DNA from: Gossypium raimondii
Lineage: Eukaryota > Streptophyta > Magnoliopsida > Malvales > Malvaceae
DNA length: 64,000 nucleotides
Assembly: GCF_025698545.1 (NCBI RefSeq)
Contig: NC_068566.1
Location: 46,479,192-46,543,191 of the forward strand
Reading direction: 5' to 3'
In this document: positions 21,109 to 32,776 of the stretch, in pieces
Position numbering within the stretch: position 1 is the stretch's first letter
How the letters are laid out: each line of letters opens with the position of its first letter
Program-made: the position numbers and the translations under genes
Notes under the pieces: model-generated
Told to the model about the DNA's origin: nothing
Seen by the model: the letters and a program-made list of their open reading frames with translations, nothing else
The model's database searches: none

Positions 21109-23411
21109 CATTTGGTTTATTGGTCATGACTTAAGGAATTGTCCACTCGTGGTATGTTCCCGTCAAAGATGTGTGAATTGTATAGAAAATTTTGTAACAA
21201 GAATTGATAAATAAATTTCTTTGATAATTATTTATGATGCATAATATAACAAGTACATAAAAATAGCTGTTTTGTTTTATTATTATTGTGCCTGTTGCAT
21301 TAGAAGATTCAAACCCTTCAAAGCAAGTGGCATGTTGATAATTTAAAATAGATTCCTTCCTAGTTCCTAATCAAGAAGAAAACTAAGGATAAGAATCGAA
21401 GAAAAGAATAGTTTAAAATTAATGCAAAGGTCAGCAATAGTAGGCGCCCCAACCAACAAAAGGCTCAGCACTCAATCGACCTTGATGGATTCTTTAGCTT
21501 AAATCTTTGGTGACATGCTGCTGCAAATAGAAGGCCTAACTCCCTTCATCATCCTTAATTATTTGCTATATCCTTGTTTCTTCTTATTGTTCTTAAACAT
21601 CGGTTCTTCCTTTATTTATTTCATTTTCTGTCAAAAGCTCTCATGATTGCAATTTAGCATTCTTCAAAGATATCTCAATGTTAATGCAGAAGACCACTCA
21701 AAATCAGATATTATAGCCAGACAAGGAATTGCGGCTGTCACATGTTAATGGCAGTAATTGAAATTGTAATTTAACCCCACCATGAGAGGCACAAGTCAAA
21801 CTAGTCGGTTAACAAATTCACGGATCCAAACTCAAAACTATAGTCATTCGGCAACAAGCATGGGAAAATCTGCTTCTCTTAGTATTTGGGAAGCTTCCAG
21901 CATGCGAAGTCCATTATGCAAAGCAGTCTGATTGCTAGTAATTAAGCTGTAGGGTGATTTTCTGATGCAAAGCAATCTAATTCAAGAAAAAATGGGAGCA
22001 AGTCATCACTGCCTGTTGTGATTAACTTTATCCAGTCAGCTCCAGGAGTTCTCAGACCAATGTTGTGAATGCTTCTTTTAGGATTGGAAAAAGCCAGTCT
22101 CTTGTTCAGTTTAATAGTTCGTGCCCACCTTAGGCTTTAAGCAAGTAATATGTCAATGTCGTGACTGTCAATCCCAAACACTATACAATTTCAATTCTTC
22201 CATAGTCTCCAGCAAATTAAACCAAAAGTTGTACTCTATTTTGTATCATCAACTTGGAGATTGAAAACATTGCCAATGTTATCAGTTATCTAAGAGTAGA
22301 GATCAAGAACCCGTGTTTGGCATTTTTTGGTTTGAGCTTGATCTACGGAGCCCTTCCAACATGGCAATCCCTCAAAACATGCAATGTTGTTTCCTCGGAA
22401 GCAACCACATTGAAAGAAAAGTTGATTTTTGCTAGTAGATACAAGTTCAGATATTAGGTAAGTTGCAAATAGATCGAGTGGCAAGTATAAAAAAATAACA
22501 ATGAACATAAAAAAAAAGTTTGGTTACATAGTTCAAATTCCTCTTATGCACGGATAATGATTTAAGTTCTACACACTTTCCATGCAATCACCTCATCCTC
22601 ATACACAAATCCGATCACTCTCACTTTTCTTTTGAAAGCTTAATTGTAAATCAAATGAATCACTTAAATTTAATTATAAAATGCACAAAATAAAAACATG
22701 TTCGTTTTCTCATATTTACCTAGCACAAGCCTATCATATATGAGTTTTGGCTTGCTCAACTTACAAATCAAATTCCCCCATAAATAGCCTTACAAAAAGG
22801 TCTCTAATTATGCTAATAAAAGCTGGAATAAATAATGAGATTTTCGAGATATTTCCTAAGTCAATATGATCCGATCTCGATCAACAAACTTAAATTGCAT
22901 TGAAACACTTTAATCCAATCTTTTAAGATTAAATTTTACACCAGTAATCATCATAGATGGGCCATATATGTTTTACAAGGATCATCACTTTAAGGCCCAA
23001 CTTATTTTGGCTCAAAAGATTATCAACTTAAATAAGGCAAATTTTGGTTTAATCTAGCTAGGCCTCAAGTTGCAACTATCATTACAATTGCATCTAAAAA
23101 TACTGAATAAAATCAAGACATAAAAGATCGATGAACATAAATCCCCCTTTATTAGTAATTAACTCCCCATAATCCAAATACTGAATAAAATCAAGTATTT
23201 TGAGCTCTTAAAGATGAAAATGCATTAAAATCAAGTTAACAAGGACAATATCATAGAATGTCTATGAAAAAAGTTAAAAAGCTTTGTCTGTGTCAAAGTT
23301 TGATACTTCGATTTTTCAAAAAAATTCCAGTTTCACCACAAATGAACTTTCTTATATTCATCATCTAAATATTGGTTGTGATGGGGAATCTTACCAGAAA
23401 TTTTAACAATG
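21109..23411. other. Intergenic DNA, nothing recognised
   Basis: AT-rich sequence without a credible open frame or repeat. Short frames near 22254-22508 resemble no family I know. Confidence 0.4.
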
Positions 23412-24648
23412 GTTGCTCCAAAATTGCACTCATTGTTTTCAGAGATTTATGTGTTTAATAAACTATCAAGAACCTTCACAAGCTTGAGAGTCCTAAGTTT
23501 ATTGATGATTATAATATTCTTGAGTTACCAACTTTCCTCGGAGAATTTTAGCACTTGAGGTATTTGGACATCTCAAATACTTCTATCAATGCACTTCCTG
23601 AGTCCACAACCAAGCTTTACAATCTGCACACTTCCTGATGGATTGAGAAATTTGATAAGCTTTATGCACTTGCATTTTGATAAACAAGAACACCAGCCAG
23701 CTATGATTGGAAACCTAACTTGTCTTCAACATTGCCCATATTTTTTGTGGGTTCGAAAAAGGGACATCGAGTTAAGGAGCTGGGATCCCTAAACGAACTT
23801 AGTGGAGAATTAAGGATATCCAATCTTGAAGATGTTATAGACAAACAAGATGCTAATAGAGCAAATATGCATTGTAAAGATAAATTATGCAAGGTGATAT
23901 TTGAATGGAGCTGGGGTAACGATAATGATAAGGAAGTGATGGAAGGTCTCCAACCCCACACAAATTTGCAAACCTTTCCCTCATGGATGTTCAGACCTGT
24001 TGGTAATTCTAATACTGGTTTATTGTTGCTTGACAATTTGATAGAGTTGGAATTTATCAATTGCATCAACTGTGAAAGTCTTCCACCTTTGGGCCAATTG
24101 CATAATCTCCAATTTCTTAAGTTGGAAAACTTAACGAATGTGAAACACACGGGTAATGAATTTTATTTCAGTGGAAGTACTGATGGTATGAATGAGGTGA
24201 TAAGGGTGTTTCCTGCATTGAAAGAATTCACCTTAGAGGGGATGGAAAGTCTAGAAGAATGGATTGCAATGAAAGCAACAAATGCGACCATGTTTCCCCG
24301 CTTAGAGAGGCTGGATATTTCAGGTTGTCCTTGGTTGAAAAGTGCTCCATTGACAGGACAATGTTCTTCTCTTGAAAAGCAAAGTATTTTTGAATGTGAA
24401 ATTTTAAGCAAGATCAGAAACGGATTAAAGGAATAGAAGCCTTGCCAGAGTGGTTGGGCAATCTCACTTCTCTATTCGTCTGTAAATGAGTTCATCCGAT
24501 AAGCTCATATATCTGCCTTCTGACGATGTTATGCACAACCTCTCCAAATTAAAAGAAATTCATATTTCACATTGTCCTCAATTAGAAGCAAGATGTGCCA
24601 ATGTTGGCCCTGAATGGTTCGAGATTTCCCACATTCCACAAGTAAGTT
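23412..24648 (+). pseudogene. CC-NBS-LRR resistance gene fragment (LRR part)
   Basis: Translation gives the LRR region of a CNL (RPPR13-like) protein. Phrases include SLRVLSL, HLRYLDISNTSINALPES, KLYNLHT, ISNLEDV, the long LQPHTNL and SLPPLGQL repeats, FPRLERLDISGCP, and ALPEWLGNLTSL near 24440. An in-frame TAG interrupts the leading repeats at 23549-23551. Frame changes occur near 23630, 23730 and 24430. No P-loop or other NB-ARC motif is found upstream, so only the C-terminal third survives. The longest clean frame, 23720-24436, should not be taken as an intact gene. Confidence 0.82.
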
Positions 24649-25273
24649 TTAATGGCAAAATGTAAGTTCAATATCTTAAACCACAACTCTGCATCTTTTG
24701 ACACTAAATATTGCATTTCTTTCTTAATCCTTCTTATAATCATAAGCTACTTGTTTGAGTCTCAGATAAAACTTTATATTTGCTATTTATATTCTGCCTT
24801 TAGAACTTTTTTTAAACTTACATTTTCAGTTATTTTTTTAACCAATGCAAAATTTTATCCTATTTTAGTGCAATATATGATCTAAATTTGTTGTGCTAAT
24901 GGAGTCAGTGTCTACTGCAGAAAACATCTGTGCTATATTACTTGGACCAGATAGAGTGGCCATGAATGTTCCAATATCTCCCAATTCCTTTTGTAATTAT
25001 CCTCTTTCTTCTTTTCATTTTGGGGGCCTGTTTCAACATATAATTTTATAGAATTAGGTAGCCTATTCCAATGTTAGTAACTTTGACTGTGTCCCATAAA
25101 GTTATTTCATTCTCTATTCGTACAACAATTAGAACACAACAATTTGCAACTGTCAAAGTGATTTTATTTTGTTAATAATTTTGACTTGTATAGAATTAAT
25201 TTTGGTTATTTTTACTTCGATTAAGAAGCAAATGCAGGGTATGTTGTAATATAAAATGGAATTAAATTGTCAA
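24649..25273. other. Flank of the NLR pseudogene
   Basis: AT-rich DNA with no recognised feature. Confidence 0.4.
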
Positions 25274-25362
25274 TTGAATCTTAGCTCAATTGGCACGAGC
25301 ATTGTTGCCAATGAAGGAGGACGTGAGTTTGAGTGCGCTGAATTGCATTATCCTACAAGTAC
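25274..25362 (+). repeat. tRNA-derived SINE, copy 2 (truncated)
   Basis: The head CTTAGCTCAATTGGCACGAG is a clear A box and GTGAGTTTGAGTGCG a B-box-like stretch. The body stops at 'CATTATCCTA', so the 3' half is missing compared with copies 1 and 3. Confidence 0.65.
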
Positions 25363-25821
25363 CAAATTGCATATTGGATGAAAGTTCAAGGACCAACTGT
25401 GACATTAGCCCATTGGAAAATTTAAAACTTAGAGATGATTTTGGTGATATAATCCTAAATAAATGTATATATACAAATCTTAAAGAATTGTTGGTAGTTG
25501 TTGAACCATGAATACAGTTATTAATGTTTGCTAAGGAAAAGACAATGAACAAAACATTAACCAAAGTGCAAATGGTGGAAATCATGTCACTTTTGAATTA
25601 TTTGAATTAACAAAGAGTTTAAAGAGAAACGCAAGATTATAACAAAATCAGAAGACAAAAGGCCAAAGGGCACAAAATGTAACCCAGTAAGGGTGATGAA
25701 CAATTTAGTTGTTTTTGTTTTCTACAACTTTATTTGCATTGTCAAAATTCAAGTTTCACTCAAACTGGCAAAATGGATTTCACTCTTTGCATGACATGAA
25801 AATTAGTCACTATCAGAGTCT

Positions 25822-26364
25822 TTACTTACCAGATGATTTCACTAGCTGCCGAACTCGGCGAGCACAATCCGCGTATTTTTGAGCAAGAGGAGCGCATTTG
25901 GTAACGTCTTTGACATTCTCCTTGTAGCATTCCATGCAAGCATTGTTCTCAACTAAACAAGGCATAGGTTTCTGTTCTGGAATCTTGAACTCTTTCTCAT
26001 GGAGATCCTTAGCTCTTTGGGTTACTTCTTGCACCATTTTGTCCTCCTGCTTCCGCAACTTCTCAACAACATTTTCACTCTCTTTAACGACAGATTGAAT
26101 CGCTTCTAACTCTGCAGTTGCAGAGTAAGGAGGTTGGTTTAACGGTAGAAACATAGGAGGTGGAACTGGCCATCCTGAGCCTGTAGTCTTGTTCTGTTTT
26201 TCAGAATCATCAGGTATTTGCTTCTGATCTACCTTTGTTTGTGGTTGTCGAGGCTCTCGAGGCACTCGGGGTTTAGTTTTCTTTGTTCTTTTCTTCAGTT
26301 TCTCATCATCTTCAGTAAGCCGGTTGATAAGGTTGGAACTAATCTGGATTGAAAAATCATGCAT
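25822..26364 (-). CDS. MIC19-like: Twin CX9C (CHCH) protein, MIC19/CHCHD3-like
   Basis: The 180-residue protein starts at ATG 26364. A longer in-frame Met at 26439 lies in intron sequence, because a good acceptor (TGTGTCTCAG/GTTG) falls at 26377/26376 just before the chosen ATG. Order: short N-terminus, basic KKRTKKTKPR and proline-rich linker (residues 20-80), coiled coil (85-125), then the CHCH fold with C136-x9-C146 and C157-x9-C167 and an extra C143. The CYKEN...C.PLAQKYADC pattern matches CHCHD3/MIC19, a MICOS subunit of the inner mitochondrial membrane that helps hold cristae junctions. Twin CX9C proteins are oxidised in the intermembrane space by Mia40. The MIC19 assignment is probable; another CHCH family member cannot be excluded. 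Confidence 0.8.
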   Translation of the reverse strand: MHDFSIQISSNLINRLTEDDEKLKKRTKKTKPRVPREPRQPQTKVDQKQIPDDSEKQNKTTGSGWPVPPPMFLPLNQPPYSATAELEAIQSVVKESENVVEKLRKQEDKMVQEVTQRAKDLHEKEFKIPEQKPMPCLVENNACMECYKENVKDVTKCAPLAQKYADCARRVRQLVKSSGK

Positions 26365-26376
26365 GGTGCAATCAAC

Positions 26377-27543
26377 CTGAGACACAATACCTGACAGCGT
26401 CAACAATAAAACACGCAGTAGGCAATTCTTACCATCCAATAATTTCCAAAAGCAAGTTCATCAGGATACTATCTCAACGCAGTAGGCAAAAGAAGCAACA
26501 ATAACTCATCCAAAATAGCACAAAAACACACATCTAACTCAGCTATAGACCAGAGAACAATAAAAGGATAACATAAACCACAAACAAGACCTAGGGTGAT
26601 TTATCAAAAAAGTTCATCCATCCTACAACACACGGAAAGTACCCGGAAATCAATTCTTATTATTAAAATTAGTATACAGATGTGAATCTATGATCGAAAA
26701 TAACAGTTGGCCAACGGAAAACAAAGACTAACGAAAAGGTGAAAGTACTTGCAAAACCCCTCTACTATAGGGACAGAATCAATTTAGTCCCTCTACTATT
26801 AAATGGATCAATTTAATTCTCGTACAATTAAAAAGAAACAAATAAGGTCAAATCGGAACAGAATTAACATTTACTATTTAAAAAATGAATTTTTAAAAAG
26901 TTTTCAAAATATAACTTGTTAAACAGTAAATGAATTTTTGAAGGATAAATGTTAACAGTGTTGAAATTTGGCCTTATTTGATACCATTAATAGTATAAGA
27001 ACTAAATTGACTCGTAAAATAGTAGAATGACTAATTTGATCTTAGATTATAGGACCTGTCAAGTGCATTCACCGACGAGAAACATAGGTTCCAGCAAACT
27101 AGAAGTCACAGCTTAGATACTAAAGAAGGGTTCACAATGGGAATCTATGCTAGTTAAAAGATTGAAGATTAAAGAGACCATTGATAAGCAAATTGTACAT
27201 TCTTGATGCCAAGCAATGCAATATTCCTTAGCTACTCCAATTAATCAACTGTTTTGGCTAACCAAACGAATAAATTATAACAAAGACAAAGAAACCCTAA
27301 CCCATTATGAACTGAGCATCCAAAATCGTTCTATTAATTGGAAGAAAAAAAAACAAAAAATCCCAATTCAGAAACCAATTCATTGTACCAATTTACTCTA
27401 TGAACCTCCATAAATTCCACACAAAGACAGCATATAAAAGAGAGATACAGTAAAGGCTAAGATTCAAATGAAAGAATTGTAAAGAGAGGCAAAAGGAATT
27501 AAGGAATCATTGATTATTGTGAAACTAAGCCATGGAGTCTTAC
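26377..27543 (-). other. 5' UTR intron of the MIC19-like gene
   Basis: A donor CTCGAG/GTAAGA lies at 27544/27543 and the acceptor at 26377. The upstream exon (27544 to about 27650) has no ATG, so the intron is in the 5' leader. It is 1167 bp long and contains a foldback element (26741-27062). Confidence 0.6.
26741..27062. mobile_element. Foldback MITE-like element in the intron
   Basis: The left arm (ATCAATTTAGTCCCTCTACTAT...) is the imperfect reverse complement of the right arm (...ATAGTAGAATGACTAATTTGAT) over about 60-80 bases, with AT-rich sequence between. There is no coding sequence. Exact ends and target duplication are unresolved. Confidence 0.55.
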
Positions 27544-27659
27544 CTCGAGCTCGATCTGCGCGAGAAAACCCAACAAAGGAAGAGTGTTCAGCGGTTTAGG
27601 AAGGAATAAAACGGTGCAGTTTTTAGTGCTGGAGATATCTGATGTGGTTGAAATCAAGG

Positions 27660-30600
27660 TTCTTCGTAATTAAGGAGTGAAGGGCCTAAAGTTGGGTTTT
27701 ATGCTTATTGGGTAAATTATACAAGCCCAAATCCAATAAAGACCCTCAACCTTTAGTATGATTTTGGCTTCACATCTAAAGACTCCTTAATTTAAAAAAA
27801 AAAAAAAATCAATTAAGCCTCTCCAAAACTCATCCTACTCCGAGCAACAAAGTATAAAAAAGATAATAATTACTTAGTTAGTAGTGACATTATTCTCTGA
27901 TTTTGTGTTTTTGGCTTCATTAAATTTCTTTTAAGAAAAAATCAATTAGATCTCTCCAAAAGAATGCATCTAATTGAGTATAGGACTTGGGTCAGAAACA
28001 TTAGTAGTGGCATTACTCTCAGATTTCATGTTTTTGATGGCCTCCTTGATGACTTCTTTTACATCCTCACATAATTGAGTTTTTTTCGAAGTTTGGGTTG
28101 GGTGGCAATATTTAGAAATGATGTTCACAAAATAGATTTAGGTAATAAAATATGAATCAGTCATTTAACTTGATCCGACTAATTTTATATGTTTATAATA
28201 TATTATATTATGTTATATATATTAAAATTTATAATACATAAAAACTAAATCTATAGTAATATATAATACTATCATGTAAATATTTAAAAAGTTAAGATAC
28301 GTATATAAAATTCTAATAAATGAAAAATATATAAATTTATTAAATATTAAATTAAGAATAATATAAATATTTTTAAAATTTAATAAAAATAATATGAGTA
28401 TCAGTTAACTATTTAGAAATATGAGTAGACTTATACAAAATTTTAAGTGTATATTTTGAGTCAGGCTTGAATAAATATAAAATGTATAAATATGATACTT
28501 AAGTCCGACCCGAACTCAGTTTGATGCAACCATATAATGCTCTAATAATGAGCAGGTGAACTCAATGGCTATAACACTTATCAATCCCTTTTTTTTCAAC
28601 CAAGGGAAATGACCAAATGAGAAACTCATGATTACAACTTCAACCATTTTCTTCCAACACTGTCACAAATTAAAACACATAGCATGTGTTAATGCCTTAT
28701 TTTGCCAACAGTCTACTTTTGCTTTGTTGAGAATGGGGATGCACCCCATTTCCCTCACACATAAATATACATATTGGGGTTGTTAGGCTATATAAACTGA
28801 ATTAGATAATAATTTCATTTAAAGCACTAAAAACCAACGTTAAAGCTAAATGGTTAATTAAAAGAAAACACCATGATCAAGTTCTTGTTTACAAATGGCA
28901 TTAAAGCAATTGGTGGTGAGTGCTGACAGCTTGCTTTTGAACAGTTTTCTTAATTTCCTTAAAGCTCCCCATTAATGGTGACAAGGTGTAAAGTACATTA
29001 AAAAGAAACATCAATGGAGGGAGTGCTCAACACCAAATCATGTCATATGTGCTCAAGCTATGGATACTTAGCCACTTGTTTTGCACAAAAGATCATTCTA
29101 CAAAAATTTTGTGTGGCAATATCTTATCATTCTTATAGCCAACTGTTGATATATGGAACAGTGGTCCTTCATCTTGCTCAAAGGTTTTTTAATTTTCTTA
29201 ATTATTTGATTGTACTTGAAAGTTAAATGTGTTAAAAGACACTCTCAGTACTGCTTGGTACTCTTTTCTTTTTGTTGAAAGCTTAGTTCAGTATATTTAT
29301 TTTGATTTAATATAAATTATTTCAATATACTAATAATGTTATATTTTTATAAAGTAGTAAAAATAATTAAAGTATGGCCGATATATGGTAGATGGTATGA
29401 ATTTTTTTGTATTTTAAATGTTTAATTACTTTTAGTTTAATTTATTTTTAATTTAACATAAAAAATATTTTATTTTGAGATTTTCGAACTATTGTTTTCT
29501 TCTTTAATATTTGTTCATCAAGCATAACTCAAAGCACAACTTTTTAATATGGATTTCCTCTAATGATATTTTTGTTGAACTGAGGGTTTTGTAAAGGTCA
29601 AGCATACTTTAAGCATATAATCCCTCTTGAATCATTTTTGCCATTAACAGTCAAATTAAATTTAGCTCCAATGAGGAGTAAAATTTGAGCATATTATTTA
29701 ATGAAATAAAGGAAACTCCAAATAAATATAATTATTCCCACCATTAAATTTCATATCATCTGTCACATGCTGGTCAAACATTAGTTATTTTTGTCCTCTC
29801 GTAAAAAACTAACACCATTAATATTGTAAGGTAATTTGTATAACATTGACAAATTTAGGTACCAAATTGGATATACTATTGAATTAGGTAGCAAATCGTA
29901 ATCAATCTTGAGGAAGTGATCATTTTAAGCACGACAAAAAAGAGTATGAGAATCTTGCATTTCAATATTTGGTTTTATGTAGGGGAAAGTCACAACTTTT
30001 GTTAAGGTGAGAATTATATATATTTGAAGTAAAAGTAAATTTATATTGAAATACTTATATAATATATTTTATTTTTAAAAAATTCATATTTCTTAGAAGA
30101 TAGACTAGGTTTTGGACAAGTAAATTGTTTATTATTTAAACTTACTTGATTTAGTGATAAACAATTAATTTGAGTAAGAAAATAATAAAATTGAATATTA
30201 TATATCATATAAATATTGAAAACTATATATAAATTTCTCATAACGATATAAAAGTTTTAATATTAAATAAGTAAAGTTGTAGACGCAAAAATTTTATAAA
30301 ATCAAAATTTTATTGTCAAAATTCCTATAATATAAGTAAAATAATTTAAATAAACATAAAATTATTTTATATTTCAAATAAAAAAATAGGAAGGTTACAT
30401 GCATTAAAAAGTATAATTAAAATTTGTATCGGATAATATAATGATTAAATTTTTATGTTATGAACATATAATGAAAATATACTTAATAATTTAAATATCA
30501 CTTTTCACTAAAAAGTTTTAAGTAGAACAATTTTATAAAAATTAAACCTATTCTTAAAATATAAAAAAGGAAAGCGACAAAGTATAATTTGAGAAAGGAT

Positions 30601-31142
30601 TGTATCAAATATAGTTATTATCCTTTTCGATAGTTTAATGCTACATTAGTAATTTCATCCTGAATTTCATGATTTTTATCTTGAAAAAATAAAATTCAAA
30701 CGAAAATCTTAAAATTTAGGATGAAATTATTAATATAACGTTAAATTATTAAAAAGGAATAATATCTCGATTTCAACCATCCGAAATTTAAATTAGTAAA
30801 TTTTCTTTTACATTTATTTTCATATACCCATTATGTGCATATCATACTTTTCTTTTCTTTTGTCAATTTGGCTAAATAATAATTGTTTCACCGTCTTCTA
30901 CACAAGAAAAAGATTACAATCTTTGCAAGGAACTAAATAAATTAAATATATATCACATCTTGGGGATACGAGAGTTGATCATATCACTTTTGATTTTGAA
31001 TTGGTAGGTGAGAATAATATACCTCTAAAGAAGCTAGGTTTATCTTCCACCTTCCAACAATTTTCCCATCTACAAGACCATATATATATATATATATATA
31101 TGCACCTTCATTGGAAGCTTTAATAAGCAATTTCATTGCATG
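27660..31142. other. AT-rich intergenic region
   Basis: No gene found. An imperfect tandem duplication of about 130 bp sits at 27795-28045. Short frames at 29014-29226 and 30041-30241 look like chance. A TA run lies at 31081-31101, just past the 3' end of the MYB gene. Confidence 0.4.
27795..28045 (+). repeat. Imperfect tandem duplication
   Basis: Two blocks share AAAAAATCAATTA(A/G)(G/A)(C/T)CTCTCCAAAA and then TAGTAGTG(A/G)CATTA(T/C)TCTC(T/A)GATTT. The spacing is about 130 bp. Confidence 0.6.
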
Positions 31143-32036
31143 TCAGGCTACTGTTTTGTCGCCCATCTCTAACGTGTTCATCGTGTTTAATTCAATGTCG
31201 TTTAAGCAATCCAACCCAAAATCATTAATACCAAAATCCTGACAATCCAGTAACCAGGCACAGTTTTCTTCCCAAGATGGCAAGCTTATGCCATTACAGG
31301 TTTCTCCTCCTGCTGGTATATTAATGTCCCATGAAGCATCGATTAAGGGAGGTTCATCATTCATCCATAAGCTACTCAATAAAGATTCATCATTGCAAAA
31401 TTTGTCCAGTGAATTGGAACCAACAGAACTAGAACAATTCTCTGTTGGTGTACTCGAATTATCCTCTAATGAATCGGCACCGACGCCATCGGTTTCTGAT
31501 ATATGATTCTCTGCAGCTTTTGCTTCTTTGTTCAATGGTTCATGAGTAACAGGATCGATCCCCATTTTAATAAGCTTTTTCTTGATGTGGGTGTTCCAAT
31601 GATTCTTGATCTCATTGTCGGTTCTGCCTGGTAACCTGGCTGCAATCTTCGACCACCTATATATATATATATATAAAAAGAAAAAGAATAAAGAACAGTT
31701 GAGACTAATTATGATTGTCACTTAAACAATGAATAAAGGCAGAACAAAAAGAGAGTTTAAGTCTTTAATTTACCTATTGCCAAGGCGAGAATGAAGGTCA
31801 ATAACCAACTGTTCTTCAGCCTCAGAAAGGAGGCCTCTCTTCAAGTCAGGCCGAAGGTAATTAGTCCATCGAAGCCGGCAACTCTTGCCGCAGCGGCGGA
31901 GACCGGCGAGCTTAGGAACAGCACGCCAACAACACTGGCCATTGGTGAGAATGAAGTTGATGAGTTTCTTGTCTTCCTCAGCTGTCCATGGACCTTTTTT
32001 CACACCGAGTTTATCACAACAAGGCTGCCTACCCAT
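31143..32036 (-). CDS. MYB20-like: R2R3-MYB transcription factor, MYB20/43/85 type
   Basis: Two exons, 32036-31774 and 31656-31143, are joined across a 117-bp intron with a TA-rich, pyrimidine-preceded acceptor and give 258 residues. R2 (about 14-61) has tryptophans W17, W37 and W57. R3 (67-112) has W89 and W108 with hydrophobic L69/L70 replacing the first tryptophan, as usual. The N-terminus [18 protein letters not shown] and the [17 protein letters not shown] stretch after R3 fit subgroup 8 (MYB20, MYB42, MYB43, MYB85), nuclear activators linked to lignin and secondary-wall genes. The first exon is 263 nt, the sum of the usual 133-nt and 130-nt exons, so the first conserved MYB intron is missing. 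The acidic C-terminus contains [10 protein letters not shown]. The exact orthologue is uncertain. Confidence 0.92.
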
Positions 32037-32102
32037 AATCCAAAATTAGACTCAGCAATTGTGTACCTGCAAAACACCCAAAAGCCCCACACCACACCCA
32101 CC

Positions 32103-32112
32103 TTTATATAAA
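32103..32112 (-). promoter_or_regulatory. TATA box of the MYB gene
   Basis: On the minus strand TTTATATAAA lies about 67-76 bases before the ATG at 32036. Confidence 0.6.
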
Positions 32113-32540
32113 GATCCTTGAGCAGCTTATAAATGCTAATATATATACATATGTACGTAATTGGAGATTATTAATTTAAGTATATCTTTTATTACATGTA
32201 CTTTTTAAGTATTTAACCAAGTTATATATATATATATATTAGAAAACAATTGAGAATAGAACTTTTTAGTGGGTTGCGTTTATTTTGAGTTGATTATTTG
32301 GATCAATTTTAGTTTTTAAATTTTTGGTATATTTTGCCTTCGATTAATTTTGGATTTAAATTATTTTAAATCTCAGTTGTTTTGGGTTTAGATTTGTGGA
32401 TAAATTTTTCGAGTCAAGCATTATAGGTGTAAATCATTTTAAATTTGGTCTATTAAAATTTTGATTGTTCAAGCTATTTGTTCGAATTTTTGAATTTGAG
32501 TTATTTTGGGTTTAGCTCAAAGGCAAAGGCAAAATGCAAG

Positions 32541-32776
32541 CAGGAGTCGTGCCTCTCTTGAAATGGAAATTTATATTTTTAATCTTTAAAAATTTATAAA
32601 ATTTGAAGTTAATAAATTGTAAAATTATAGTTTGTCCCTAAAAAGGATAAACTTTTTATTTAGTTCTTCTAAAAACTATAAAAATATATGTCAAAATAAT
32701 CGTGAAATTATATTTTAACTCTCATAAAAATATATAACTCGATTTTGATCCCAAAAACTTCATGGCTTCGCTTTTG
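32541..32776. mobile_element. hAT-like MITE in the MYB upstream region, degraded
   Basis: It starts CAGGAGTCGTGCC and ends GGCTTCGCTTTTG. The same 'aaaattataaaaatat' interior as the copy at 14027 supports the family. It lies about 500 bp upstream of the MYB start. Confidence 0.45.
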
